Assembly (NCBI GenBank): GCA_015654495.1
Contig: JAATGW010000503.1
Coordinates: 1 to 7,589, forward strand
Direction: 5' to 3'
Origin: Chitinophagales bacterium
GTDB taxonomy: Bacteria > Bacteroidota > Bacteroidia > Chitinophagales > Chitinophagaceae
Length of the DNA: 7,589 nucleotides
In this document: one piece after another, positions 1 to 7,306 of the stretch
How positions within the stretch are numbered: the stretch's first letter is position 1
How the letters are laid out: each line of letters starts with the position of its first letter
Notes under the pieces: model-generated
What the model saw: the letters and a program-made list of their open reading frames with translations, nothing else
Database searches by the model: none
What the model was told of the DNA's origin: nothing
Position numbers and translations under genes: made by a program

Positions 1-3000
1 ACTGCCAGTACACTGCTCCCCAGCTGAGTTGTGATTTTTCATTTGCGGGGGCATTGCTGACTTCTATCTTAATATTTCCCAACTCAGGAACCACCTCACG
101 GCCTTCAATAACCGATTTAAAATAACCGGTTCCTGTTTCCCTGGCAGAGCTATTATCCAGCGTCAGGGGAGAAGTGATTCCCAGGATTATCTTCACATCA
201 GGTTCGGCAGCCAGCCAGTCATCTCCTCTAAGTAAGAGCGCATAACATGCGTCAGCAGTGGCCTTGGTAGTTTTCCAGTTTTGTGTTTGTTTCTGCAATA
301 AAAGCCATTGTTTCAAACCGGCAACCATCGCCTGGTCGTTGGTGATTTCATTAAATGCTTCTATCATTAACGACTGCGTTTCAACCGGAGCCTGGTACCA
401 GTAATAAGCGGCCTGTACTTCTTTCCAGTAACGACCCAGCGACTCACTGTTTACCGATTGCTCTTTCAGGGAAGCAAGGATTGCTTTTGCACCTGCAGCA
501 TCTTTATTCCGGTGAAGCGTGATGGCGATCATTGCCTGTGTGAGCCTGCTTTTTTTCAGCCAGGTCTTTTTTGCCTGATTGCGGAAAAAAGTAATTGCTG
601 CACCGGCTTTTGCATCAGGTCTGAAATCAGGAAAGAAACTGACGCAATAGAGGTATTGTATATTCAGATCATCTGGCGTATAAGAGACTTTAGCAGTCTT
701 CTTTTTGATGATTTCATTATAATCGCGTACAAGTTCTTTTGAAAGATAGGAAAGACCTTTCCGTACTATTTCGTTTATGGCTACCTGTTGAGTAGCGGGT
801 ATGGCTCCCAGGTGTTTCAAACGACCGATACCGGTGATAATATACTGTGTAATAAACCTGTCTTCTTTTCCACCCGGGAACCAAACAAATCCGCCGTTGC
901 CTGTTTGTGATTGTTTCAGTTTATTCAGACTGCCTTCCAGGTCCTGCGAAAGCCTTGCAAGATTAAAAAGCAGCGCGATATTTTTTTTCTGCTGACTTTC
1001 ATTTTTTGCATCCATTACCCATGGGGTTTCCTCCAGCAGGATATTCTTCAGCTCCTGGTTTTTCTCCAGATTACTGAGTAAGGCGGATGACTGTCCATTT
1101 GCACTGTCACGCTGCCATTTTTCAAAATAGCTGCGGATTCTGGGATGTGCATTGGCAATACTGGCAGAAAGTGCATTTGCATAAAACCTGTTGAACTCCT
1201 GTTCTGCACAGGAATATGGATATTGTGTAAGGTAGGGGAGCGCTTGTACTGCATACCATGCGGGGTTGCTGCTATACTCCACCGTTAGTGCGTGATTGCT
1301 TAATGTTTGACTTTTTGCTGACTGCAGAAGCCTGTCGAATGAAAAGGTTTTTGTGCCCGTGCCAATCATCCGGATGGGCGATGTTTCCGTAATCAGCATT
1401 CTGTTTGTCAGTACAGGAAGCGCCATCTCTTCGCCATCTTCATGACCACCGGCTTTGGCAATAATTCTGCAGATCAGTGGCCGGTTAAAACTATAAGGGA
1501 TTGTCATTGTGAATTCAACAGGTACAGAGCCTGAAGCGGGCGCTGTAAAATGCTGAACAGGAAAAATATTCGTGAAGAGACCATCCACTACCTGGTTTGT
1601 TTCTGCATCGATCAATTGAAGGGTAGCCTGTCCCGTTAGTTCCGCTGTTGTGAGGTTCACCACTTTGGTTGCAACAATTACTTTATCACCTTCCCTTAAA
1701 AAGCGGGGAAGGTTGGGTTGAACCATCAGTTCTTTCTGCGTGACAATGGTTTTGGATGCCAGGCCCATGGCCAGATCTTTTGAATGTGCCAGCACCTGCC
1801 ATTTCCATTCGGTGAGCGCTTCTGGCATTGTAAAAGAAAATTTCACATTACCATCGGCATCTGTTTTGAGATCGGGGAAGAAGAAGGCAGTTTCGCGGAA
1901 ATCGGAGCGTACTGGATTTGATTTTGGAGATTCAGTTTTGTTATCAATTTTCACCGCCGGAAGCGCAAATGCAAATGTATCGGCTTTCCCATCAGCATCA
2001 GAATCCTGCTTTGATAGAATCATTTCCGCACGAGGAGCAGCCGCTAAAACTCGTTCTGGAACTCTATTCAATTCCATATTCGCGCCGGTCGATAAATTCC
2101 TCCGGGTGTTGAAATTATAAACTATGTCTTGCCCGTACCATAACTGCGACCAGATAAGCTGATCAAAGGTTTTTAGATTGGTTTCCCACCCCACTTCAGG
2201 AATATTTCTGTTTTCGCTGCCTATGCTTTCGAAATAACTATTCCGCGACCAATTTCCGGCGGAATATGCATTATACTTTGGAAAAATAGAAGGAGACCGC
2301 CATTGATGCGTCCTGAATTGATCAAGTGATAAATCATACATCGAAGTCAGCATTTCCGCTGCCAGCTTTTCTCCTTTCTTTCCGCTGACCTGTACTGCCC
2401 ATTCTTCTTTGCTTCCGGGTAAGGTTTTGTCACGGAATGTCGTAAATGTTATATTCAGCTCTTTGTTTGTCCATGGAATGGATATAACAGACTGTTCAAT
2501 AAATAATCTACTGTGCTTTACAAACACATGGAAAAGTCCATATCCGCCGCGATCATTTTCAGAGATGAGAAATCTGAAATTTTTGCTTTCGTTATTAAGC
2601 CCCAGAATTTCGTAAGCGAATTTATCGTTGTGTTCACCGGTAAATTCTGATTCATCGGGAATTGTTTGCTTCTGACGTATGATATAAAGCCTGTCCGCCG
2701 ATGTCTGCAGATCCAAACGCGCGTCTTCGCCAGGCTCAAAGAAAGATTTATTTAATATTGCATTGAAATAAGACGGGACCGGGCTCTTAGTTTCGGGATT
2801 TGCTCTTACCTCGGTATATGTTGAATTTTTCAGCTCTCTTCCTGACTTATCAGTTGCAGTTATTTTAATAATATAAATACCAGGTTTCAAAGAGCCCTTT
2901 GGAATCAGGAATCCCTGGTCTTTGCTCCTGACCGTATCTGTTAGCTCCCACGCTTTAGTTTTGCGAGTCCAGGTCTTTTTGTCTGACTCATCCGCGTACT

Positions 3001-5728
3001 CATCATTTGGGAAATACTTAATGTACTCAGCCTTGCTAAACAGAAAAGTATCGGATTTTTCCCAGTAACGCTGACGTATTAAACGGTCTGGGGTTTCAAG
3101 CTCGTATGCTGTTATTTTGAAACCTGTATTTTGTGATTCACCGGAAAGATTGGTGGCGCTGACTTTCACATGATTTGTGCTGTCCTGATAAACGATTTCA
3201 GGAACCGAGGCAGAAATCTGCAGAGAATGATATCCTATTGATACAGTTGTTTCAGCCGAACGTGTTTCACCGTTGATATCGGTTACATCGGCAGTAATAT
3301 TGTATTGAAAAACCGGTAAGGTTTTTGGGTCTGCATTTCTATCAGGTATCGCCTTATATCTGATATTAAATTTTCCCTGATCATCCGTTTCTATTATCCC
3401 GTTCGCAATCTCAACCGGCGGCATGTAAGGCATGATTCTGTAATAACTGAAAATGGGATAGGGGAAGCTTGCAGTGCGTGTGACCCTGTAGCTGACTTTT
3501 GATCCGGAAATGGGATTGCCGGCATAAGCAATGGCTGTACCGGGCACAGTAACTGTGTCGTTCAGGCGAAATTCTGTTTTTGGCTCTGGGATCTCCACCT
3601 GGAATTTCGGTCTTTTGTATTCTTCCACCTGAATGGATTCTGTTGATCCTGTATATTCATCGGAAATAATAAAAGAGCCTGTAAGCCCTTGCAGGGGTAA
3701 GCGGAATTTTCCGGAGACAGATCCGAATTCATTGCTCGTTACCTGCACAGAGTCCACATTTTGACCATTTACATCCTGCAGATAAAACCTGGTCTTCAGT
3801 TGCTGAATCACTGTATTGCCGCGGTCATTTTTATTTTTCCGGATAAAAATTCCCTTGAAAAATATTTCCTGACCTGGCCTGTATATGCCACGATCTGTAA
3901 AAATAAAGACGCGGCTATTTCTTTTCTCTTCATCAGGATTGGTTCCGTCGGGATTTCTATAGATCGGATAGGGGCGGATATATCCATCGTCAGGAAATAT
4001 TTTTTCCTGCTTCCATTTCACTTCAAAACTCAGTTGGCTATTCCGATCAGTTGATGCAGGAATAAAAACATAGCCGTCTTTATTGACTGCAAGCTGCTGC
4101 AGTTTGGTACGAACATTTTTTCTCGTGGTATAATCATAACGCTGGTTCCAGACCTGGATCAGGGCACCTGTTAGGGGCTGACCGTTATCTCTGTTCAGAA
4201 AAAAGAAATGGTTGTTTTGATTTACCCAGGCAATCGAGGAAACATGAAAGTATTGTACAGACATTGGATTTCCATCCAGACTGAAATTTTCGTTTATGCC
4301 GGCCAGTAAGGCATAGCGACCTGCAGGCAGTGCATCAATTTTTATTTCTGTTGAATGATTTCGATAGTCCTGAGCCAACGGCAATTCCTGCTTCACCTGT
4401 TTCAATGGTTTTAATGAGCTGAGTTTTTTCCAGTAGCTGTCCTCCCATCTTTCCGTCTGATCATCCGGAAAACTGTCTTCAACAGGAATAATACGATAGT
4501 AAATAAGGTTTGTATTTGAAAATGAGACCCTGGTTCTGAAAGGAATTCCAGGAAGGTTTACCTTTTCCGTTTGCAGCTGAATACTCTTGCGATGTAATTG
4601 TTGCAATAAGGCATTTGCATTATTGGTACCTTCAGATTTTGGATATTTTTTAATAATGTCGTTTAACTGATTATTGACATCTGTGAGTAAGTATCTGAGT
4701 CGTGGATCCGGATTTTCTTCTGAGTCAATCATCGCCTTGCTGTACAAGAGATTTGTAATCTGAAAATCGGCATTAGATACCAGGGGATTTTTCGGATATA
4801 GATTTACAAGGTTTTTCAGAGCGGCTATATACAATTCCTCTTTGTTGGCCAGTACCGCAACGCTGTAAACAAAATCCAGCCTTTCAAGATCTGCTGATAT
4901 AAGAGCCCCAGGATTAGCATCTTTTAAATGAAGACGGAGCAGATCCTGGTAAATTTGGATAGCCCTGTAATAAAGTGAACCGGAATCTACAGTATTTGGT
5001 TTCCAGCTGACAAATCCGGAAGCATGCGAGAATGCCTGAGGTTCTGAAATTTCAAAATCGGTAACCGCTTTGGTTATCGTACGTTCAGGAGTTCTAAAAT
5101 AATTGAGCGCTGTGTGTGCAAGCAGGTCATACAATGTGGGCCGCAAACCTTCGGAATTTCCTTTTTCAATAACGGGAGCCCATGCAGAAATCTTTGTAGA
5201 GAATAATAACTGAGGATTGGCTACAGATGCCAGATAATGTCTGGATATAATCAAGTGCAGTTGTTCAGTACTAAGCGATTCCAGGTCTCCTGACTCCGGA
5301 CTCCCACCTCCAGCCTCCCGACTCCTGACTCCTGCCTCCTGCCTATTATACAACCTATACCTGTTTCTTTGAAAATAGTACCAGTATTTCGTGGCGATCA
5401 TACTGTTGAGCAATGAAGTGACCGGTTCCTTGCTGATCTTTAATTCTGCCTTCCATAAGTCAATCGTTTTTTGTTCAGCACCTTCTTCATTTACTGAAAT
5501 CAATTGACCTTCATAGACCAATGATTTTAAAAGCTGCCCTTCATTTTTTTCCTTCACAGCAAGCGCATGAATTTTTTTCACCTCCTGTAATGCGGAAGCT
5601 GTTAAGCCAGTTTTCTGAATGAGCTCATCTACCTTTTTCCATAATTTATTATAATCAGTCATTTTCTGTTGAGCGTAGCCATTCAATTGAATAAAAAGAA
5701 TAAAAACCGGTATGAATATTTTCCTCAT
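1..5728 (-). CDS. Alpha-2-macroglobulin family protein (large secreted protease-trap type), C-terminus cut by window edge
   Basis: I read this frame from the ATG at 5728 to the left edge with no stop: 1909 codons, ending mid-gene at the motif GAVYWQ. Such proteins are thought to trap or covalently bind attacking proteases in the periplasm or at the surface. Residues 1-20 form a signal peptide (RK, then a hydrophobic stretch, with likely cleavage after GYA before QQ). No lipobox cysteine is present, so it is probably not a lipoprotein. Residues about 22-500 are helix-rich, including RPTLYDLLAH at 196-205. The MG2 domain carries TDRGIYRPGQ at 611-620. A bait-like variable stretch lies at about 1215-1275. 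The A2M domain opens with RETAFFFPD at 1278-1286. The thioester motif CAEQ is at 1507-1510, in an alpha/alpha toroid domain reaching to about 1830. Only the last macroglobulin domain, perhaps 100-200 residues, should be missing. The start is supported by the signal peptide; AAAGG lies about 9 bases upstream. A heptad repeat is embedded at residues 129-149. The family call is confident; the biological target is unknown. Confidence 0.93.
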   Translation of the reverse strand, partial: MRKIFIPVFILFIQLNGYAQQKMTDYNKLWKKVDELIQKTGLTASALQEVKKIHALAVKEKNEGQLLKSLVYEGQLISVNEEGAEQKTIDLWKAELKISKEPVTSLLNSMIATKYWYYFQRNRYRLYNRQEAGVRSREAGGGSPESGDLESLSTEQLHLIISRHYLASVANPQLLFSTKISAWAPVIEKGNSEGLRPTLYDLLAHTALNYFRTPERTITKAVTDFEISEPQAFSHASGFVSWKPNTVDSGSLYYRAIQIYQDLLRLHLKDANPGALISADLERLDFVYSVAVLANKEELYIAALKNLVNLYPKNPLVSNADFQITNLLYSKAMIDSEENPDPRLRYLLTDVNNQLNDIIKKYPKSEGTNNANALLQQLHRKSIQLQTEKVNLPGIPFRTRVSFSNTNLIYYRIIPVEDSFPDDQTERWEDSYWKKLSSLKPLKQVKQELPLAQDYRNHSTEIKIDALPAGRYALLAGINENFSLDGNPMSVQYFHVSSIAWVNQNNHFFFLNRDNGQPLTGALIQVWNQRYDYTTRKNVRTKLQQLAVNKDGYVFIPASTDRNSQLSFEVKWKQEKIFPDDGYIRPYPIYRNPDGTNPDEEKRNSRVFIFTDRGIYRPGQEIFFKGIFIRKNKNDRGNTVIQQLKTRFYLQDVNGQNVDSVQVTSNEFGSVSGKFRLPLQGLTGSFIISDEYTGSTESIQVEEYKRPKFQVEIPEPKTEFRLNDTVTVPGTAIAYAGNPISGSKVSYRVTRTASFPYPIFSYYRIMPYMPPVEIANGIIETDDQGKFNIRYKAIPDRNADPKTLPVFQYNITADVTDINGETRSAETTVSIGYHSLQISASVPEIVYQDSTNHVKVSATNLSGESQNTGFKITAYELETPDRLIRQRYWEKSDTFLFSKAEYIKYFPNDEYADESDKKTWTRKTKAWELTDTVRSKDQGFLIPKGSLKPGIYIIKITATDKSGRELKNSTYTEVRANPETKSPVPSYFNAILNKSFFEPGEDARLDLQTSADRLYIIRQKQTIPDESEFTGEHNDKFAYEILGLNNESKNFRFLISENDRGGYGLFHVFVKHSRLFIEQSVISIPWTNKELNITFTTFRDKTLPGSKEEWAVQVSGKKGEKLAAEMLTSMYDLSLDQFRTHQWRSPSIFPKYNAYSAGNWSRNSYFESIGSENRNIPEVGWETNLKTFDQLIWSQLWYGQDIVYNFNTRRNLSTGANMELNRVPERVLAAAPRAEMILSKQDSDADGKADTFAFALPAVKIDNKTESPKSNPVRSDFRETAFFFPDLKTDADGNVKFSFTMPEALTEWKWQVLAHSKDLAMGLASKTIVTQKELMVQPNLPRFLREGDKVIVATKVVNLTTAELTGQATLQLIDAETNQVVDGLFTNIFPVQHFTAPASGSVPVEFTMTIPYSFNRPLICRIIAKAGGHEDGEEMALPVLTNRMLITETSPIRMIGTGTKTFSFDRLLQSAKSQTLSNHALTVEYSSNPAWYAVQALPYLTQYPYSCAEQEFNRFYANALSASIANAHPRIRSYFEKWQRDSANGQSSALLSNLEKNQELKNILLEETPWVMDAKNESQQKKNIALLFNLARLSQDLEGSLNKLKQSQTGNGGFVWFPGGKEDRFITQYIITGIGRLKHLGAIPATQQVAINEIVRKGLSYLSKELVRDYNEIIKKKTAKVSYTPDDLNIQYLYCVSFFPDFRPDAKAGAAITFFRNQAKKTWLKKSRLTQAMIAITLHRNKDAAGAKAILASLKEQSVNSESLGRYWKEVQAAYYWYQAPVETQSLMIEAFNEITNDQAMVAGLKQWLLLQKQTQNWKTTKATADACYALLLRGDDWLAAEPDVKIILGITSPLTLDNSSARETGTGYFKSVIEGREVVPELGNIKIEVSNAPANEKSQLSWGAVYWQ
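1199..1210 (-). other. Thioester motif CxEQ of the macroglobulin (Cys1507-Gln1510)
   Basis: The codons read Cys-Ala-Glu-Gln in the context YPYSCAEQEFNRFY. In thioester-containing macroglobulins and complement C3, the Cys and Gln side chains form an internal thioester that attacks nucleophiles on the bound protease after bait cleavage. All key residues are intact here, so the protein is predicted to be capable of covalent trapping. Formation of the bond itself is inferred. Confidence 0.85.
1979..2005 (-). other. DxDxDGxxD acidic loop in the bait-like region (residues 1242-1250)
   Basis: Residues 1242-1250 read D-S-D-A-D-G-K-A-D, which fits the DxDxDG calcium-binding loop seen in EF-hand, dockerin and thrombospondin type 3 repeats. 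It lies about 28 residues before the A2M-domain motif RETAFFFPD, in a stretch rich in Ala, Pro, Lys and Arg that corresponds to the variable protease bait of the family. Calcium binding is inferred from the motif only; the flanking helices of a full EF-hand are not evident. Confidence 0.4.
5284..5346 (-). repeat. Heptanucleotide tandem array inside the macroglobulin gene
   Basis: On the plus strand eight consecutive 7-mers, all ending in CTCC, run in exact register from 5284 to 5339. A degenerate ninth (TGCCTAT) extends to 5346, for 63 bp in total. On the coding strand the unit is GGAG followed by three variable bases. Because 9 x 7 is divisible by 3, the array keeps the frame. It encodes three 7-residue peptide units at residues 129-135, 136-142 and 143-149, each of the form [RS]-x-E-[AS]-G-x-x. 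From memory of the family, homologues have a polar, poorly conserved linker at this place, between the segment ending FQRNRYRLYN and the one starting LSTEQLHLI. Insertion or expansion of the array in a tolerant loop is my inference. Confidence 0.85.
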
Positions 5729-5757
5729 GGTATCAACCTTTTTGCGGGTGTGTTTTT

Positions 5758-5787
5758 CAGATGTAAGATTATTGGATATTGCATAAA
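5758..5787 (-). promoter_or_regulatory. Weak candidate promoter for the macroglobulin gene
   Basis: On the minus strand TACATCTG (5758-5765) differs at one position from the Bacteroidota -7 element TAnnTTTG. TTTA (5784-5787), one base off the -33 TTTG, lies 18 bases upstream of it. This would put the transcription start about 20-25 bases before the ATG at 5728. It is the best match I see in the spacer, but both boxes are imperfect. Confidence 0.35.
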
Positions 5788-5821
5788 TGTGGGCAGGGAT
5801 TAACATTTAGTTATTGAATTA

Positions 5822-5849
5822 GGCAAAAGGCAGGAGGCAAAAGGCAAAA
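5822..5849 (+). repeat. Heptanucleotide array GGCARRA, four units
   Basis: Four exact-register 7-mers (GGCAAAA, GGCAGGA, GGCAAAA, GGCAAAA) lie in the spacer about 95 bp upstream of the macroglobulin start. The same unit occurs in the opposite orientation at 6011-6038, so the two arrays form a long imperfect inverted repeat around the sucD 3' region. There is no coding potential here. Confidence 0.8.
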
Positions 5850-5903
5850 GGAGTGGAAAGGGTTTAGTGGTCAGTGTGTTATAAAAATAAAAGGTCTGAA
5901 TGC

Positions 5904-5944
5904 AAAAAAGTTACAAAAAGAAAGGAGGATTCTTAATGTAACTT
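5904..5944 (-). terminator. Candidate intrinsic terminator downstream of sucD
   Basis: An 8-bp stem pairs 5908-5915 with 5937-5944 (AAGTTACA with TGTAACTT). Inside it, after a 2x2 internal loop, a 5-bp stem pairs 5918-5922 with 5930-5934 around a 7-base loop. Read on the minus strand, the hairpin is followed by four more T (5907-5904), giving six T in a row with the stem end. It lies about 90 bases after the sucD stop, which fits a factor-independent terminator separating sucD from the macroglobulin gene. The stem is AT-rich, so its strength is uncertain. Confidence 0.45.
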
Positions 5945-6010
5945 CTTTTATTTCTTTAGGTAGATCCGCTTGGATTTCACCGCCACTATCAACTTCTGCC
6001 TGGCTGTTTC

Positions 6011-6038
6011 TCTTGCCTTTTGCCTCTTGCCTACTGCC
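6011..6038 (-). repeat. Heptanucleotide array (TNNTGCC on plus, GGCANNA on minus), four units overlapping the sucD end
   Basis: GCC recurs at exactly 7-bp steps (6015, 6022, 6029, 6036), giving four units. Read on the minus strand, they are the same GGCARRA family as 5822-5849, apart from one T in the first unit. The TAG stop of sucD (6031-6033) straddles a unit boundary, and the final Gln codon also falls in the array, so the repeat has grown up to or into the gene end. Confidence 0.8.
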
Positions 6039-6915
6039 TGCTGATGACTCCCATCGCTTCCGCCATCTTCTTGCCGATATCCGCCGGGCTATCCACCACA
6101 TGAATTCCGCATTCGCGCATGATGCGCATTTTCGCTGCAGCCGTATCATCTGATCCGCCTACAATCGCGCCTGCATGGCCCATACGACGACCCGGAGGCG
6201 CGGTTTGGCCAGCTATAAAGCCAACAACAGGTTTTCGACTATTTGCTTTTATCCAGTTGGCTGCTTCCGCTTCCATACCACCACCTATCTCACCAATCAT
6301 TACAATCCCTTCCGTTGCCGGATCATTCATCAGCAGCTCCACAGCATCTTTTGTTGGAGTTCCGATGATGGGATCGCCGCCAATACCAATGGCGGTGGTG
6401 ATACCCATGCCTGCTTTTACGATCTGATCAGCGGCCTCATAGGTAAGCGTACCTGATTTAGATACAATACCGATATTGCCTTTTTTGAAAATGAACCCCG
6501 GCATGATGCCAACCTTGCATTCATCAGCAGTGATTACACCAGGGCAATTAGGTCCAATCAACCTTGTTTCTAAACCAGCCAGGTAATTTTTCACTTTTAC
6601 CATATCCTGCACAGGAATACCTTCAGTAATACAAACCACCAGGGCGATTCCTGCTTGGGCAGCTTCCATGATCGCATCAGCGGCAAATGCCGGTGGTACA
6701 AAAATAATGGTCACATCCGCCCCGGTCTGCTTTACAGCATCGGCAACGGTATTGAAAATTGGTTTTTCAAGATGAGTTCCGCCACCTTTCCCGGGAGTTA
6801 CTCCACCAACGACTTTTGTTCCGTATTCAATCATCTGCGTAGCGTGAAAAGTGCCTTCTGTTCCAGTAAATCCCTGTATAATAACCTTTGAATCTTTGTT
6901 AACTAATACCGACAT
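6031..6915 (-). CDS. sucD: Succinyl-CoA synthetase (ADP/GDP-forming), alpha subunit
   Basis: This 294-residue protein has the usual length for SucD. With the beta subunit SucC it interconverts succinyl-CoA and succinate while making ATP or GTP in the TCA cycle, in the cytoplasm. The N-terminal CoA-binding fold is marked by GFTGTEGTFH (residues 15-24). GPNCPG (121-126), SKSGTLTYE (152-160) and GGDPIIGT (179-186) are family signatures. RRMGHAGAI (243-251) contains His247, the residue phosphorylated during catalysis. I chose the ATG at 6915. An in-frame TTG at 6954 would add 13 residues without family resemblance and falls inside the -7 promoter box. No Shine-Dalgarno sequence is visible, as is common in Bacteroidota. 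No sucC is present in the window. The last residues (ISRQ) and the stop run into a heptanucleotide repeat, so the extreme C-terminus is probably not conserved. Confidence 0.97.
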   Translation of the reverse strand: MSVLVNKDSKVIIQGFTGTEGTFHATQMIEYGTKVVGGVTPGKGGGTHLEKPIFNTVADAVKQTGADVTIIFVPPAFAADAIMEAAQAGIALVVCITEGIPVQDMVKVKNYLAGLETRLIGPNCPGVITADECKVGIMPGFIFKKGNIGIVSKSGTLTYEAADQIVKAGMGITTAIGIGGDPIIGTPTKDAVELLMNDPATEGIVMIGEIGGGMEAEAANWIKANSRKPVVGFIAGQTAPPGRRMGHAGAIVGGSDDTAAAKMRIMRECGIHVVDSPADIGKKMAEAMGVISRQ

Positions 6916-6951
6916 AGTGGGTTTGCTTACGGTGAAAAAATGAAGTGGCCG

Positions 6952-6959
6952 CAAAAATA
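6952..6959 (-). promoter_or_regulatory. sucD promoter, -7 element
   Basis: On the minus strand TATTTTTG is an exact match to the Bacteroidota -7 consensus TAnnTTTG. It lies 36 bases before the sucD ATG, giving a leader of roughly 30 bases. No clear TTTG -33 box is found at the usual spacing (about 6977-6985). The heptad array starting at 6984 sits directly upstream. Confidence 0.6.
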
Positions 6960-6983
6960 GGGCAAATCTTTGAAGAAGTATAG

Positions 6984-7053
6984 ACTGGTTACTGGATACT
7001 GGTTACTGGTTACTGGTAACTGGAAACAGGATACTGGTAACTGGAAACTGGTC
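6984..7053 (+). repeat. Heptanucleotide array ACTGGNN, ten units
   Basis: Ten consecutive 7-mers in perfect register, nine starting ACTGG and one (7026-7032) starting ACAGG. The last two bases vary (TT, AT, TA, AA, TC). The array lies immediately upstream of the sucD promoter and has no coding potential that I recognise. The pattern resembles the heptanucleotide short tandemly repeated repetitive (STRR) sequences known from filamentous cyanobacteria, but with a different unit. Confidence 0.92.
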
Positions 7054-7086
7054 GCTTGTCAGCGGAGGAGTATAAACAATGCCAGA

Positions 7087-7306
7087 TATTGGGCTAAAGC
7101 CCATTTCATTTTTTATTGTTCCCCCAGCTGAAATTGCGGGCTATTGAAATACAGGGTTTTTACAACATCTTATCGGCAGATTGAAATCCGCCGTTATAAA
7201 ATCATCGAGCCTGCGGCTCTGTGATTAAATATCTGGAAAAATTATTTTGAGCAGGAGCTTATATGTTCTGAAACAGGCTGACAATATTATTAATCAATGC
7301 ACGGTC
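7087..7306. repeat. Tandem unit 1 (220 bp, partly degraded hairpins)
   Basis: Palindromes: A 7090-7103, B 7121-7140, C 7174-7193, D 7207-7219. B has lost pairing in its right arm (ATTGCGGG instead of GCTGGGGG), and C has one A-C mismatch. Outside the hairpins, the part from about 7237 to 7306 is almost identical to unit 2, while the 12-13 bases after D are the most variable. Confidence 0.85.

Noticed and set aside
458..2615. Short plus-strand open frames (for example 458-742, 801-995, 1740-2120, 2409-2615) and 3761-4054
   Set aside because: All lie antisense to the 1909-codon macroglobulin frame, which shows clear family motifs; none resembles a known protein.
1048..2739. Minus-strand short frames 1048-1254 and 2518-2739
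   Set aside because: They are in another frame of the same strand inside the macroglobulin gene and show no recognisable motif.
5284..5346. Frameshift or pseudogene at the repeat in the macroglobulin gene
   Set aside because: The frame is continuous through the array and family-like sequence resumes directly after it, so the gene appears intact.
5871..6149. Minus-strand 92-codon frame running from the sucD 3' part into the spacer
   Set aside because: It starts inside sucD in another frame and continues through repeat and terminator sequence; its composition is not protein-like and it has no start signals.
6119..6891. Plus-strand frames 6119-6427, 6175-6456 and 6655-6891
   Set aside because: Antisense shadows of sucD, whose conserved motifs cover the whole stretch.
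6916..6954. Extended sucD start at the TTG codon (6954)
   Set aside because: The extra 13 residues do not resemble SucD N-termini and the codon lies in the -7 promoter element; the ATG at 6915 gives the normal family start.
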